The notes: generated from the letters alone by a model not told the origin. DNA of 64,000 nt from Mucilaginibacter pineti (GCF_900101875.1 NZ_FNAI01000006.1:62001-126000), one strand, 5' to 3'; positions 1-9,231 are shown, numbered from the stretch's first letter. Made by a program: numbers and translations.

Positions 1-288
1 ATAATTGTAAGCGTCTGCTACCCGGTTAGCTTTTGCTTCATCACTAACCTGGTTGATCTCAAAAGGTGTATACCATGATTCACCTGTATTCCAGTCGTTG
101 CCCTTGGTTTCATTAGTCAAAATGGATAATTGACTGTATACCTGCGTAAGATAGGCATCGATCAATATGGGATCATTCCATACCGTGGCATCCGAAATAA
201 TGTCAAGGGGGACTTTATCTAACACATTTTTTTGGCAGGATGATGCCGAAAGTGCCAATACTATGATAAGCGTATATAACTTTTTCAT
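1..288 (-). CDS. SusD/RagB-family nutrient-binding lipoprotein, N-terminal part only
   Basis: The gene is cut by the left edge; only the first 96 codons are visible. The product starts MKKLYTLIIVLALSASSC, a lipoprotein signal with the lipobox cysteine at residue 18, followed by QKNVLDKVPLDIISDATVW, typical of the start of mature SusD proteins. SusD proteins sit on the outer face of the outer membrane as lids on SusC transporters and bind the substrate, usually a glycan. The gene follows the SusC gene by 15 bases on the same strand, so the two are surely cotranscribed. The substrate cannot be told from this fragment. Confidence 0.9.
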   Translation of the reverse strand, partial: MKKLYTLIIVLALSASSCQKNVLDKVPLDIISDATVWNDPILIDAYLTQVYSQLSILTNETKGNDWNTGESWYTPFEINQVSDEAKANRVADAYNY

Positions 289-303
289 TGCTTTAGTTTA
301 ACG

Positions 304-3300
304 TTAAAGTGAGACATTCAAACCCAGAGATAGGGTTCGTTGCTGAGGGTAATAAAGACCCAGGCTACCGGCGGGTGCTTCGGGATCAACCCCGTAATCT
401 TTCAACCTGTCAAAGGTCAGCAGGTTAGTTCCGGCAAAATAAATCCGTAATTGCTGTACGTTTACTTTCTGAAGTACTGAAGCAGGCAAACTATAGCCCA
501 CGGTTAGCGACTTCAATCGCAAATAGCCCGCATTTTTGTAGTAAAAATCCGAAGCGAAAGAGTTAGAAGCTGCACCGCCCGATCTTGGCACAAGTGCGTT
601 TGGATTATTATTAGCTTCCGTCCACCTCGAATTGAACTGGGTTTCGATAGGTACTAAACCGCGTTGAAGCGTTAAATAAGTGTAATGGCCAAACGCACCT
701 TGCCATAAAGTGGCCAAATCAAAGTTTTTGTATTTAAACGCTGCATTTAACCCGACCATCCAGTGCGGTATTGAACCCATGCCTACATTTTTCTGATCCC
801 GCCAATCTAACCTGCCATCGCCGTTCAGGTCAATAAAACGGATATCACCGGGCCGTAACGAGGCATTTTTTTGACCATCCTGATCGAACGGCAACGCGGC
901 TATCTGATCCATCGAAGTAAACAGTCCGTCGCTGATATATCCGTAGGTATCATCGGTCCACCTGCCCGAACGTTTACTTATCCGTATTTGATCCGGATCC
1001 GTATATTCAGGCTCTTCATAATGGTTCCATTTTGACCTTGACCATGAAGCGTTAGCGCTGATATTCCAGGAGAAGTCATTCTTTTTTCCGGCGGTACCTA
1101 ATTTTACTTCAAAACCTCTGTCATTGGTACTGTTTATATTTTCTGTAGGCAAAAGCGCGCCAAAGGTGGATGGCAATGTATTGCCCCGGGTAAATAGTAT
1201 CCCGTTTCTTTCGCGGTAAAAAACCTCAAACTGGCCGCTTAATAAGCCGTTCCAGAATGATGCGTCAAGGCCTACGTTCGAGATTTTAATTCTTTCCCAT
1301 GTTAAATTTGGATTGGCCAGCCAGGTAGAGGCTATACCTTGCGAAGCATTGTTACCAAACAGGTAGGTGCCACCATATTGATAACCTGACAAAAATTGAA
1401 AATTGCCAATGCCGTCATTTCCCGATTTACCATAACTGGCCCGTAATTTCAGTTCATCAAGGTATGAAGATGTGTTAGCTAAAAACTTCTCTCGCGAAAG
1501 TACCCAGCCTGCTGATACCCCAGGGAAGTAACCCCATCGCTTTTCGGGTGCAAATCTCGCCGATGCATCTGCTCTTAAGGTAGCTTCAAATAAATACTTG
1601 CTTTTATAGTCATATTTAAGTCTGCCGATATAACTTTTCCGGCCGCCTTCAGTAGCAAGTCCGTTTGCGAATTGATTAACTGTACTTCCGCCAAATAGCT
1701 GATCTATAGCAGGCGTTAAAAAATTGGTTCTTGCCCCGGTTAAAAAATCGCTTCTGGAAGTGATCTCTTCATATAGCGCAAGGGCTGAGATATGATGATC
1801 GTCCCTTATAATGCGATCATAGTTCAACGACAGTTGGGTTGTAAGTATCCTGCTTTTGGTATCGCCAATACTTAGCGACGCCTTTGACCCCATAGAGCCC
1901 GCCAGGGAATATATACCGCTGGTATAATCATAGTAATAAAAACTTACAGGCTTGGTAAACGCCTTTTCGGTGATGTAATCCTGCAAATAATTAAATAACG
2001 CTCTTGCAGAAAGGCCCTTTACTTTTGCTATGTTGTAGTTTAGCGCAATGGTACCTTTGAGATTTTGCTTACTGGTTTTGTTATAGCCCGATATGTCACT
2101 ATTCGTGGTAATATGCGCTCCTCCCGTTCCTCCTCCGTTAGCAAATGGTATTTTCGTAGGATCTGGAAACTCAGATGGGTATATGGGTAGTGTATTCCAG
2201 AAATCCTGCCAGGCCGCGCCGTTGGATGATTGGGGACGCAACGGATAATTCATATCTTCAATAACCGTAGAAAGGTCAAATTGCAAAGACAAATTGTCTG
2301 TAATTTTTGCATCAATGTTCGACTGTAAGTTATACCGGTTGTAGTCGCCGCCATTTTTTCGCCATATTGACTCCTGATCAGTATAACCTAGAAAACCGTA
2401 AAATTTTATTTTCTCTGAACCGCCACGCACCGATAAGTTTGTTTGAACCTGCGGTGCCCATGGCCTGATAAGTACGTCGTACCAATCGGTGTTTGGAAAA
2501 TTAGGGTCAGTACCGTCGTAGTATTTATTAATCTGTTCCTGTGTGTACGGTGCAGTTGCTTCCGGTTGCCCTGACTGTAGCCATGCTTCCCTACGCAATT
2601 CGGCATATTGACCGGCATTAACCGGGTGCGGCATATTGGTTACACCTTGTAGCGTATAGTTGCTGGCAAGTGAAATTATGGGCTTTTTGCCGCCCCCTCT
2701 CTTTGTGGTAACTAAAATTACCCCATTGCCAGCCCGTGCACCGTAAATAGACGCGGAAGCATCTTTCAGGATCGATACTGATTCAATTTGATTTGCATCA
2801 ATGTTGTTCATGTTCGATTCAACACCATCTACGATAACCAGTGCATTGCCAAATCCGCGGATGCTTAACGTGGCGGCGTCACTCCCGGGCTGGCCGCTTA
2901 GCTGCTGGGAAACCAAGCCCGGCAGGCGGCCCGCCAGCGCATTGGTTACGCCGGCCAGGGGCGCCGCTGTGAGATCTTCGCTTTGAACAGTGGAAATTGC
3001 CCCCGTTAATGTTTTTCGTTGCTGTGTACCATATGCTACCACAACCACTTCATCAAGCTTACCCAAATTCAGCGCGAGCACAACATCAATAACCTTTTTA
3101 TTAGCAACCTGAACCTCTTGCGTCTGGTATCCGATATAACTGAACATCAATACCCCATCAGGTTCCGTTTTAATCGTATACTCACCATTATTGTTCGTAA
3201 CGGTTTGTACCGGCGAGTTCTTTACCGTCACGGTAACGCCCGGTATAGGTAGCCCCTTATCATCCAGCACGCGGCCGTTAACTGTCGTTTCAACCATGAT

Positions 3301-3678
3301 CGGTGCGGTTGTCGTCACTTCCTTTTTGGTAACTATTACCGAATTATTTTCAATGGTGTAGTTTAAAGGCTGGCCGGCAAAAAGCTGTTTCAGCGTTTCA
3401 GTCAAACCAGCATTTTTTACATGTATGCTGATCTTTCCGGCCCCTTTTACCGTAGTGGCATTAAATATAAAATCATAACCACTTTGGGCTTTGATCTGGC
3501 TGAACACCTCGGGTAGCGAGGCATTTGTTTGTGATAAGGTGATCTTCTGTGCAAAGGAACTTGCGCTCACCTGCAGCATAGAGATCACGATAATCAGCGT
3601 TGTTAACTTCATAATTAACAGGCTTTTGTAAATGCAGCGGGGCGGCTGCACCAATTTTTGTTTGTAAAATTTGTACAT
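304..3678 (-). CDS. SusC/RagA-family TonB-dependent outer-membrane transporter with STN signalling domain
   Basis: Energised outer-membrane channel that imports nutrients together with the SusD partner encoded just downstream. The 1124-residue product begins MYKFYKQKLVQPP, a common start in Sphingobacteria, with a signal peptide ending near ASSFAQ (residue 44). Then come an STN (secretin/TonB short N-terminal) domain at about 50-110, a carboxypeptidase-like beta-sandwich at about 133-205 (GRVLDDKGLPIPGVTVTV), a plug domain from about 220 with LSIRGFG, and a beta-barrel to the C-terminal LSLGLNVSL. The STN domain marks transporters that signal to a FecR anti-sigma, and such a gene lies just upstream. 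The locus order sigma, anti-sigma, SusC, SusD points to substrate-induced expression. The substrate is unknown. Confidence 0.95.
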   Translation of the reverse strand: MYKFYKQKLVQPPRCIYKSLLIMKLTTLIIVISMLQVSASSFAQKITLSQTNASLPEVFSQIKAQSGYDFIFNATTVKGAGKISIHVKNAGLTETLKQLFAGQPLNYTIENNSVIVTKKEVTTTAPIMVETTVNGRVLDDKGLPIPGVTVTVKNSPVQTVTNNNGEYTIKTEPDGVLMFSYIGYQTQEVQVANKKVIDVVLALNLGKLDEVVVVAYGTQQRKTLTGAISTVQSEDLTAAPLAGVTNALAGRLPGLVSQQLSGQPGSDAATLSIRGFGNALVIVDGVESNMNNIDANQIESVSILKDASASIYGARAGNGVILVTTKRGGGKKPIISLASNYTLQGVTNMPHPVNAGQYAELRREAWLQSGQPEATAPYTQEQINKYYDGTDPNFPNTDWYDVLIRPWAPQVQTNLSVRGGSEKIKFYGFLGYTDQESIWRKNGGDYNRYNLQSNIDAKITDNLSLQFDLSTVIEDMNYPLRPQSSNGAAWQDFWNTLPIYPSEFPDPTKIPFANGGGTGGAHITTNSDISGYNKTSKQNLKGTIALNYNIAKVKGLSARALFNYLQDYITEKAFTKPVSFYYYDYTSGIYSLAGSMGSKASLSIGDTKSRILTTQLSLNYDRIIRDDHHISALALYEEITSRSDFLTGARTNFLTPAIDQLFGGSTVNQFANGLATEGGRKSYIGRLKYDYKSKYLFEATLRADASARFAPEKRWGYFPGVSAGWVLSREKFLANTSSYLDELKLRASYGKSGNDGIGNFQFLSGYQYGGTYLFGNNASQGIASTWLANPNLTWERIKISNVGLDASFWNGLLSGQFEVFYRERNGILFTRGNTLPSTFGALLPTENINSTNDRGFEVKLGTAGKKNDFSWNISANASWSRSKWNHYEEPEYTDPDQIRISKRSGRWTDDTYGYISDGLFTSMDQIAALPFDQDGQKNASLRPGDIRFIDLNGDGRLDWRDQKNVGMGSIPHWMVGLNAAFKYKNFDLATLWQGAFGHYTYLTLQRGLVPIETQFNSRWTEANNNPNALVPRSGGAASNSFASDFYYKNAGYLRLKSLTVGYSLPASVLQKVNVQQLRIYFAGTNLLTFDRLKDYGVDPEAPAGSLGLYYPQQRTLSLGLNVSL

Positions 3679-3840
3679 TTGACAAGCTTGGGTTTAATAT
3701 GCAATGCGCCTTTCATTTTCAGATGGTTACGGCACCTTGCGGTTCTTCAATTAGTTTAATTGGGATAATCTAAGTACATAGTCATCCCGGCTCCACCCGG
3801 GGTGACTTTTTGACTAGATCATTTTAAGGCATGTATAGCG

Positions 3841-4980
3841 TTACTGCATGACGGTTACCCTCCTTCCTTCTATCTTAAAATGAACACCTTGCGCTTTTTC
3901 AAGCATTTTTAACACTTCAGTAATATTCTTTGAGCGGGCAATGCTTCCGTAATAGCGTTCGTCTGTTACCTGCCCCTTATAATCTACCTCTATATTATAC
4001 CATCGTTCCAGTTTCCGCATAATGCTGCTGATATCTTCGGCATAGAAACTGAAATTCCCGTTTTGCCAGGCAACGGCTTCTTCGATGTTTGCCCTTTGCA
4101 CCATGAGCCTGTTATTACTCAACAATGATTGTTCTCCGGGTTTCAAGACTTCAGCAAACTGTTTGTCGGCACTTTGTACCCTGACAGAGCCCTCCAGCAA
4201 AGTCGTTTTAGTTTGTTCTTCATCGGCATAACTATTGACGTTAAAGTGCGTGCCTAATACCTGAATCTCTTGTTTGTTGGTAGATACCTGAAATGGAACA
4301 GGTAAGTTTGAGTGCGTACTCTTAGCTACTTCGAAATATGCTTCACCTTTTAATTCCACCTTTCTGGCGGCCAGGCCTGCAAAACTCGATGGAAACCTGA
4401 GTGAGGATACTGCATTGAGCCAAACCTTTGAGCCATCCGGTAAAACTACCTCGTATTGACCGCCTTTGGGTGTCTCAATGGTGTTATACACTAAAGAAGC
4501 ACTATGCCCCTGATCGGCAATGACGTAACTTAACTGCCCGTCTGCGGTTTTCAAAACCTGCACGCCGGCCTGCGTTGCAATAGCGCCGTTCTTTTGATCT
4601 GTTAAACTGATCCGCTTACCATCAGCCAAAACGAGATAAGCTTTATTTCTACCAGGAACAATGATGTTTTGAGCAGTTGTAGATGGATGGGTTTTTCCGG
4701 ATGGCTTGGTGACATAATTATACATGCCGATACCCACAGCAATAACTATGACTGCTGCTGCAACATATCTTGCCCATATTTTAACAATTGAGGCTTTTGG
4801 CTTTGGCGCTACACCCGCCCAGAGACGTTGTTGCGCTTTTACAAGTTGTTCTTCAGAAAGCGCTGTTCTGTCTTCCTCGTTCCAGTTCAGGTACCACCTT
4901 TCAAGCAGTGCCTTTTCCTCCTCGGTGCACTCGCTATTCTGATACTTTTTAATTAGGGCCTTTAATTGGTTACGCTGCAT
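3841..4980 (-). CDS. FecR-family anti-sigma factor
   Basis: Inner-membrane regulator that holds an ECF sigma factor until the cognate SusC reports substrate. The 379-residue product has an N-terminal cytoplasmic sigma-binding part, one membrane segment at about 67-90 (YVAAAVIVIAVGIGMYNYV), a periplasmic FecR domain at about 165-275 (ETPKGGQYEVVLPDGSKVWL, then GEAYFEV) and a C-terminal DUF4974-type domain (SFYAEDISSIMRKLERWYNI) that meets the STN domain of the transporter. It lies between the sigma gene upstream and the SusC gene downstream, all on the minus strand, and the three plausibly form one regulatory circuit. The family call is firm; the pairing with the neighbours is inference from order. 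Confidence 0.95.
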   Translation of the reverse strand: MQRNQLKALIKKYQNSECTEEEKALLERWYLNWNEEDRTALSEEQLVKAQQRLWAGVAPKPKASIVKIWARYVAAAVIVIAVGIGMYNYVTKPSGKTHPSTTAQNIIVPGRNKAYLVLADGKRISLTDQKNGAIATQAGVQVLKTADGQLSYVIADQGHSASLVYNTIETPKGGQYEVVLPDGSKVWLNAVSSLRFPSSFAGLAARKVELKGEAYFEVAKSTHSNLPVPFQVSTNKQEIQVLGTHFNVNSYADEEQTKTTLLEGSVRVQSADKQFAEVLKPGEQSLLSNNRLMVQRANIEEAVAWQNGNFSFYAEDISSIMRKLERWYNIEVDYKGQVTDERYYGSIARSKNITEVLKMLEKAQGVHFKIEGRRVTVMQ

Positions 4981-5061
4981 TACTACAAGGATGTCTTAGC
5001 TTCATCCATCAGTAATACGATCATGTTAGCACCATAGGGGATGCATTGTAAAAATATTTTT

Positions 5062-5682
5062 TTATTGGTTTAACAGGTAATACGCGATCATCATCATCCC
5101 GATCTTGGGCCGCAGGATCTTCAGTGCTTTCTTCATCTGATCTGCAACGGTTGATTCGGCGATATTCATTTTCAACGCAATCTCCTTGTAAGACAAGTTA
5201 TCTTTTCTGCTTAGCTCAAACACCTCCCGCATTCGGGGTGGTAAAGCGGCAATTTCCTTTTCGATAAGTTCTGCGAACTGTTTTTCCCTAATCAGGTAAT
5301 CGGCGATGGGATAATGTTGAGTATCAAATTTAAGGAAAGACTCTTCATAAGCCGCAGCCACGTTTCTATGCCTGATCATGTCGAAAATCGCGTTGCGAAC
5401 ACCGGTAAATAAATAACCTGCAAGATTGATTTTACGCTCGTCCCCAGCGGTAAGGCCGTCACCAAAGCGCGCTCTTTTATCCCATAGCTTTAGGAACATT
5501 TCTTGCACCACGTCGTGCGCATCATCTTCGTTACGTAATTTATTGTAAGCATGTGCGTAAAGTGGGGCACTGTATCGATTAAATATCTCGGTATACGCTA
5601 AATGGTCTTCCCTATTTAAAAGGTCAAGGAGCTCATTATCATGGTATGCTTTATAAACCGGCATCCTGTCGTATTTAATCAA
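5062..5682 (-). CDS. ECF RNA polymerase sigma factor of the SusC/FecR locus
   Basis: Sigma-70 family extracytoplasmic-function factor, 206 residues. Region 2 is at about 30-75 (DDAHDVVQEMFLKLWDKR) and region 4 at about 140-195 (LPPRMREVFELSRKDNLSYK, then EIALKMNIAESTVADQMKKA). It probably directs transcription of the downstream FecR-SusC-SusD genes and is held inactive by the FecR protein. Translation may begin at the listed ATG or at a second ATG six codons later (MPVYKAY). The gap to the fecR-like gene is about 80 bases. Confidence 0.95.
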   Translation of the reverse strand: MIKYDRMPVYKAYHDNELLDLLNREDHLAYTEIFNRYSAPLYAHAYNKLRNEDDAHDVVQEMFLKLWDKRARFGDGLTAGDERKINLAGYLFTGVRNAIFDMIRHRNVAAAYEESFLKFDTQHYPIADYLIREKQFAELIEKEIAALPPRMREVFELSRKDNLSYKEIALKMNIAESTVADQMKKALKILRPKIGMMMIAYYLLNQ

Positions 5683-5990
5683 AAATGTGGCAAATAATTA
5701 GAGTGCCAATATAACTATTTTCTTGATTAAGAATTAAATACTTGCAAAATCGACCGGCATAATATTAAAAAGCGAAAGCCCTGAGATCTTGTAAGAAGTA
5801 GTTCGAGAAACGTCCAGTAAGGGCTACCTCATGCACTTAGCCAAAAGTGAAAGATTTTCGACCCGATTTGTGGAAGATTTGGAGCGTTTAAGCCGTATTG
5901 ATAGCCTTTGAGTGATTTTGAAAATCTTTTGCTTTAGTATTTTGAATCAACGTGCGAAAGGCCTTTTTTAATCTTACGTCCTTTATTTTT

Positions 5991-6024
5991 AAGTCGATAT
6001 GGCGGGAATCTGAACCCACGACTT
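5991..6024 (-). other. tRNA/tmRNA 3'-end-like remnant in a 670-base gene-free gap
   Basis: The gap from 5683 to 6351 holds no convincing gene. On the minus strand this piece reads GTGGGTTCAGATTCCCGCC, close to a T-arm and acceptor end of a tRNA or tmRNA, but the stem is imperfect and no full RNA can be folded around it. The piece is bounded by AAGTCG and CGACTT, which pair. It may be the remnant of an attachment site left by an integrative element that used an RNA gene. No integrase or transposase is visible. The rest of the gap shows nothing I can name. Confidence 0.3.
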
Positions 6025-6278
6025 CCAGCACCCCATACTCTTGCGAATGGTCTTTCATAGGTAGTGTAATTCGCTCGTTTTTTAATCTGTATTAAAACTA
6101 CCATTATTACCATTAAGGGAGTTGAACATCCGATATGAAGGATCGAAAAAGAAGTGAGTATCGGGTAAAATTAGTTTTTGACATGCGCGGGATGTAATCT
6201 AAATTGACTAAAAAATATCAAAAAAAAACATTTCGCGCATTTTTCGAAGTACTAAAACTTGATAATAAGGGATGAAAG

Positions 6279-6300
6279 TGTTGTACCTATGTTGTACCTG
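6279..6300. repeat. Two tandem 11-base direct repeats (TGTTGTACCTR)
   Basis: TGTTGTACCTA is followed at once by TGTTGTACCTG. The pair lies directly beyond the tRNA-Ala terminator. Short direct repeats at the 3' side of a tRNA gene can be integrase core sites, but no integrase is present, so function is unknown. Confidence 0.4.
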
Positions 6301-6301
6301 T

Positions 6302-6341
6302 AAAAAAATCAGGCTTTTAGATGCCAATCTAAAAGCCTGAT
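6302..6341 (-). terminator. Rho-independent terminator of tRNA-Ala
   Basis: ATCAGGCTTTTAGAT pairs perfectly with ATCTAAAAGCCTGAT around a four-base loop, and on the minus strand the hairpin is followed by a run of seven T. It lies just downstream of the tRNA gene on the same strand. Confidence 0.85.
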
Positions 6342-6351
6342 AATCAATGTG

Positions 6352-6425
<74 letters not shown>

Positions 6426-6439
6426 GTTTTGATGGAGTG

Positions 6440-6470
6440 CAAATATATGCGTTTAGATGATATTTGCCAA
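6440..6470 (-). promoter_or_regulatory. Bacteroidota-type promoter of tRNA-Ala
   Basis: On the minus strand TTGG, a 19-base spacer and TATATTTG match the Bacteroidota -33 (TTTG) and -7 (TAnnTTTG) elements. The tRNA 5' end lies 14 bases beyond the -7 element. Confidence 0.8.
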
Positions 6471-6644
6471 TAAAGTTTAAAATTTGCTGATCAATAAATT
6501 TTCAACTTGTTTGTGGTATAAAACTCCCCTAAAAATAACTTGATTAAGGCTCAAGGCCGACAAAACCAATGCTAAATAATTAGCCAAAGAAACGTTACTG
6601 AAAAACAAACCGGAGCAAAACAGAAAAGCTATAAAACAAGTAAA

Positions 6645-6751
6645 GCCCCTGATGGGCAGGGGCCTTTACTAACCAATTATAAACCTAAATTATGAGAAGA
6701 CTATTTTATGTGTGTTTTTATTATGGTGTAAAAGTAACACTAACTTTTTAA
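6645..6751 (+). other. GC-rich hairpin followed by a 19-codon mini-ORF in an AT-rich gap
   Basis: The gap 6426-7227 has no ordinary gene. GCCCCTG/CAGGGGC forms a stable hairpin flanked by AAA and TTT. Some 30 bases later a small frame (6692-6751) could encode MRRLFYVCFYYGVKVTLTF. The following 470 bases are extremely AT-rich, with no further structure that I can support. The arrangement resembles a leader or a small RNA gene, but no target gene lies close downstream: the next start is about 475 bases away. Function unknown. Confidence 0.3.
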
Positions 6752-7227
6752 TTACACTAATTTTATTTTGTAATTTTTTTGTAACATTTATCAAAACAAC
6801 TCACATCCCCTGTTTGATTCTCAAAAATACAAATAAAACTTTATAAATCTGATAATTTTTCAAATCTTTTTAATCAACATAATTAAATAACACTTTTTTG
6901 AATCAATTATTATTAATCAACCATTTTATTTTGATAAAAAATCAATTTTTAACAAATTTTAACATAAAAAAAATTAAAAAATAGAACAAAAATAAATTTT
7001 CAACGCAAATACTTGTCAAAATTTCATTTTAAATCTATTTTTTTAAAGAACAAATGCATTTTTTTGTCAAAATTTATAAAAAACATCTGCTTGCGGTAAT
7101 ATTTTCTTCAATATTTAAACTCCATAACATTTATCTTATTGTTTTTTATGAGATAAAAATTACTTTAATAAAGCCTTTTTTAAAAAATGCTTACGCACTT
7201 TTGCACCGCATTTACTTAAAAACAGCC

Positions 7228-8424
7228 ATGACAGCTACCCAGCCATCAAAAGATCATCCGCATTTAACCATGTTCACGTTATGGATCATGACCATTGCAA
7301 CATCATTGGTGGTGGCTAATATTTACTACAACCAGCCCCTGCTGGCCGATATTGCACACACTTTTAACATCACCGATAAAAAAGCGCAGCAAGTATCGCT
7401 GTTCACTCAAATTGGTTATGCCACGGGGCTGTTGTTCATTATTCCGCTGGCCGATATGGTTAAACGCAAGAGGCTTATAGTTATAGATTTTGCTGTGGTT
7501 ATTATAGCCCTGCTGGCCAGCGCTATGGCAACCTCTATTTTGGTGATGACGGTGGCGGGGTTTCTGCTGGGTTTATCGTCGGTTATTCCGCAATTGCTTA
7601 TACCAATGGCGGCGCACCTGGCCAAACCACACGAGCGCGGTAAAAAAATAGGTTTTGTGATGAGCGGTCTGCTGATAGGCATACTGCTATCGCGCACACT
7701 GAGCGGTTTTGTGGGCGAGCATTGGGGCTGGCGGGCCATGTATTATATAGCTACGGGATTGATGCTGGCCATGTGGCTCATGATATTTTTGTTTTTACCC
7801 GAAGTAGAACCCGATTATAAGGGTAATTATAAAAACCTGATGAAATCGTTGGTGCATTTAATTAAAACACAGCCCAAACTGCGTATGGCGGCATTTCGCG
7901 GGGCTTTGTGCTTTGCGGGTTTCAGCGCATTTTGGACAACCCTTGTATTCCTTTTAAAACAGCCGCAGTTTAACGAGGGCAGTGCGGCGGCAGGCGCCTT
8001 TGGCCTGGTGGGCGCCTTCGGGGCCTTGGCAGCCGGGATGATGGGTCGCCTGAGCGATAAAATGGACTCGTACAAACTCTCGGGCTATACCTTATTATTG
8101 GTGCTCATCTCCTACATTGTATTCTACTTTTCCAGCCATAGCATTGCCGGGCTCATTATTGGGGTTATCATATTGGATATGGGCGTACAGGCCACGCATA
8201 TCTCCAATCAATCCATCATTTTCTCGCTGATACCGGAGGCGCGCAACAGGCTTAACACGGTATATATGGTATCATACTTTGTGGGCGGTGCATCCGGCAC
8301 GTTCCTGGCCAGCCAGCTTTGGAAAAATTACCAGTGGAACGGTGTATGCGCCATAGGTGCCGCTTTTGCCGGCATTGCACTTATTGTGCACTTTATTAAC
8401 TACAAGAAAAACGTTCGGATTTAG
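7228..8424 (+). CDS. MFS transporter, 12-TM efflux type
   Basis: Inner-membrane major-facilitator protein, probably an exporter of small molecules. I chose the start at MTATQPSKDHPHLTMF (398 residues). The longer in-frame reading from 7054 adds 58 codons of very AT-rich, poorly coding sequence. The first helix carries ANIYYNQPLLADIA, a signature of a drug/arabinose-efflux-like subgroup. The loop between helices 2 and 3 has IPLADMVKRKRLIV, the usual MFS D-x-x-x-R-[KR] motif. Further helices run to the C-terminal LIVHFINYKKN. The gene stands alone between an AT-rich gap and a small-gene cluster. Substrate unknown. Confidence 0.88.
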   Translation: MTATQPSKDHPHLTMFTLWIMTIATSLVVANIYYNQPLLADIAHTFNITDKKAQQVSLFTQIGYATGLLFIIPLADMVKRKRLIVIDFAVVIIALLASAMATSILVMTVAGFLLGLSSVIPQLLIPMAAHLAKPHERGKKIGFVMSGLLIGILLSRTLSGFVGEHWGWRAMYYIATGLMLAMWLMIFLFLPEVEPDYKGNYKNLMKSLVHLIKTQPKLRMAAFRGALCFAGFSAFWTTLVFLLKQPQFNEGSAAAGAFGLVGAFGALAAGMMGRLSDKMDSYKLSGYTLLLVLISYIVFYFSSHSIAGLIIGVIILDMGVQATHISNQSIIFSLIPEARNRLNTVYMVSYFVGGASGTFLASQLWKNYQWNGVCAIGAAFAGIALIVHFINYKKNVRI

Positions 8425-8639
8425 GGCAGGTGTTCGGAATCATAGTTATCAGCGTACAGTTTGAAAACAAACCCCACATACGCTGTATAAAAAAACCAAA
8501 AAAATATTTGGTTCAAAAACCTTTAAAAACAGGCAATTACATCGTATCGTAAAAAATTACAGACGCTGAAATGACTTTTTTTTGATGCACACCAATTTTT
8601 GGCACAGGATTGGAATACTACTCATCAAACATAACTGTT

Positions 8640-8813
8640 ATGGAAACTAAAAAGAAAACGGTTAAGGAAGAAGAAAAAGAATGGCAAAACCCGGTAGAGC
8701 CAGCAAAAACAACTGATCCGCGAGATCAGGAACAAATTTTAAGGCAATACAACGAGGCAAAAAGGCGCAAGGATAACCTTACCGAAAACCAGGAAACAGA
8801 AAAAGAAGATTAA
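8640..8813 (+). CDS. Small highly charged protein, unknown function
   Basis: A 57-residue product starting METKKKTVKEEEKEW, rich in Lys, Glu, Asp and Gln, with no hydrophobic core; it is probably disordered or helical. A start ten codons further upstream is possible, but the chosen ATG begins the clearly coding part. About 35 bases upstream, TGGCAC is followed after four bases by TTGGA. This recalls a sigma-54 site, but the spacing is one base short. The same strand continues with two further small genes and a shared terminator at 9232, so the three may form a transcript. Function not recognised. Confidence 0.55.
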   Translation: METKKKTVKEEEKEWQNPVEPAKTTDPRDQEQILRQYNEAKRRKDNLTENQETEKED

Positions 8814-8849
8814 ACAAAAGACATTTAAAATATACAAAAAACTAAAACT

Positions 8850-8978
8850 ATGAAAACCACAAGAAAACCAGCAACCAGCAAATTAACAGCACGTTTTGAT
8901 AACGAATTGAAGATGATTATAATGAACGATTTAAAAGCATTGAAAGCACGCACACAAGGATTACCAACTGCTGCTTAA
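8850..8978 (+). CDS. Microprotein, first of a tandem paralogous pair
   Basis: A 42-codon frame: MKTTRKPATSKLTARFDNEL, then KMIIMNDLKALKARTQGLPTAA. It shares the core SKL-x-ARFDNELK, then DL, then KA with the next frame (9017-9175), and both begin MKT. Conservation between neighbours despite different DNA indicates real protein-coding genes. The sequence suggests a basic N-terminus and an amphipathic helix. No signal peptide or known domain is visible. Function unknown; a nucleic-acid- or protein-binding role would be a guess. Confidence 0.6.
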   Translation: MKTTRKPATSKLTARFDNELKMIIMNDLKALKARTQGLPTAA

Positions 8979-9016
8979 TTAACATACACCTATTTATCTA
9001 CACGATACACCTACCT

Positions 9017-9175
9017 ATGAAAACTTACAAAACACCATCTGCCAGTAAATTAGTTGCCCGCTTTGACAATGAATTGAAGAATATGTTATTGCAAGATCTT
9101 AGGAGCTTCAAAGCAAACAGTACCGTAAGGAATATCAGTCAACAGGCGGCCCGCGAAAATATGTCGGCAGCCTGA
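9017..9175 (+). CDS. Microprotein, second of a tandem paralogous pair
   Basis: A 52-codon frame starting MKTYKTPSASKLVARFDNEL, paralogous to the frame 38 bases upstream, with a longer C-terminal tail (VRNISQQAARENMSAA). The short leader ctacctATGAAAAC recurs almost exactly before an ATG at 9222, where the frame runs into the terminator and appears dead. The pair suggests recent tandem duplication of a tiny gene. Not recognised. Confidence 0.6.
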   Translation: MKTYKTPSASKLVARFDNELKNMLLQDLRSFKANSTVRNISQQAARENMSAA

Positions 9176-9231
9176 TATCATCATATATACATCTACCTAT
9201 AAAGTTTTACAACATCACCTATGAAAACGAT

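Noticed and set aside
1..5682. Complete polysaccharide utilisation locus
   Set aside because: Only the regulator pair, SusC and a SusD fragment are visible; no glycosidase is adjacent inside the window.
7054..7227. In-frame N-terminal extension of the MFS transporter
   Set aside because: The sequence is extremely AT-rich and not like any MFS start; the ATG at 7228 gives a standard N-terminus.
8596..8613. Sigma-54-like site TGGCAC-N4-TTGGA
   Set aside because: The spacer is one base too short and the -12 GC is replaced by GG, so it does not meet the consensus.
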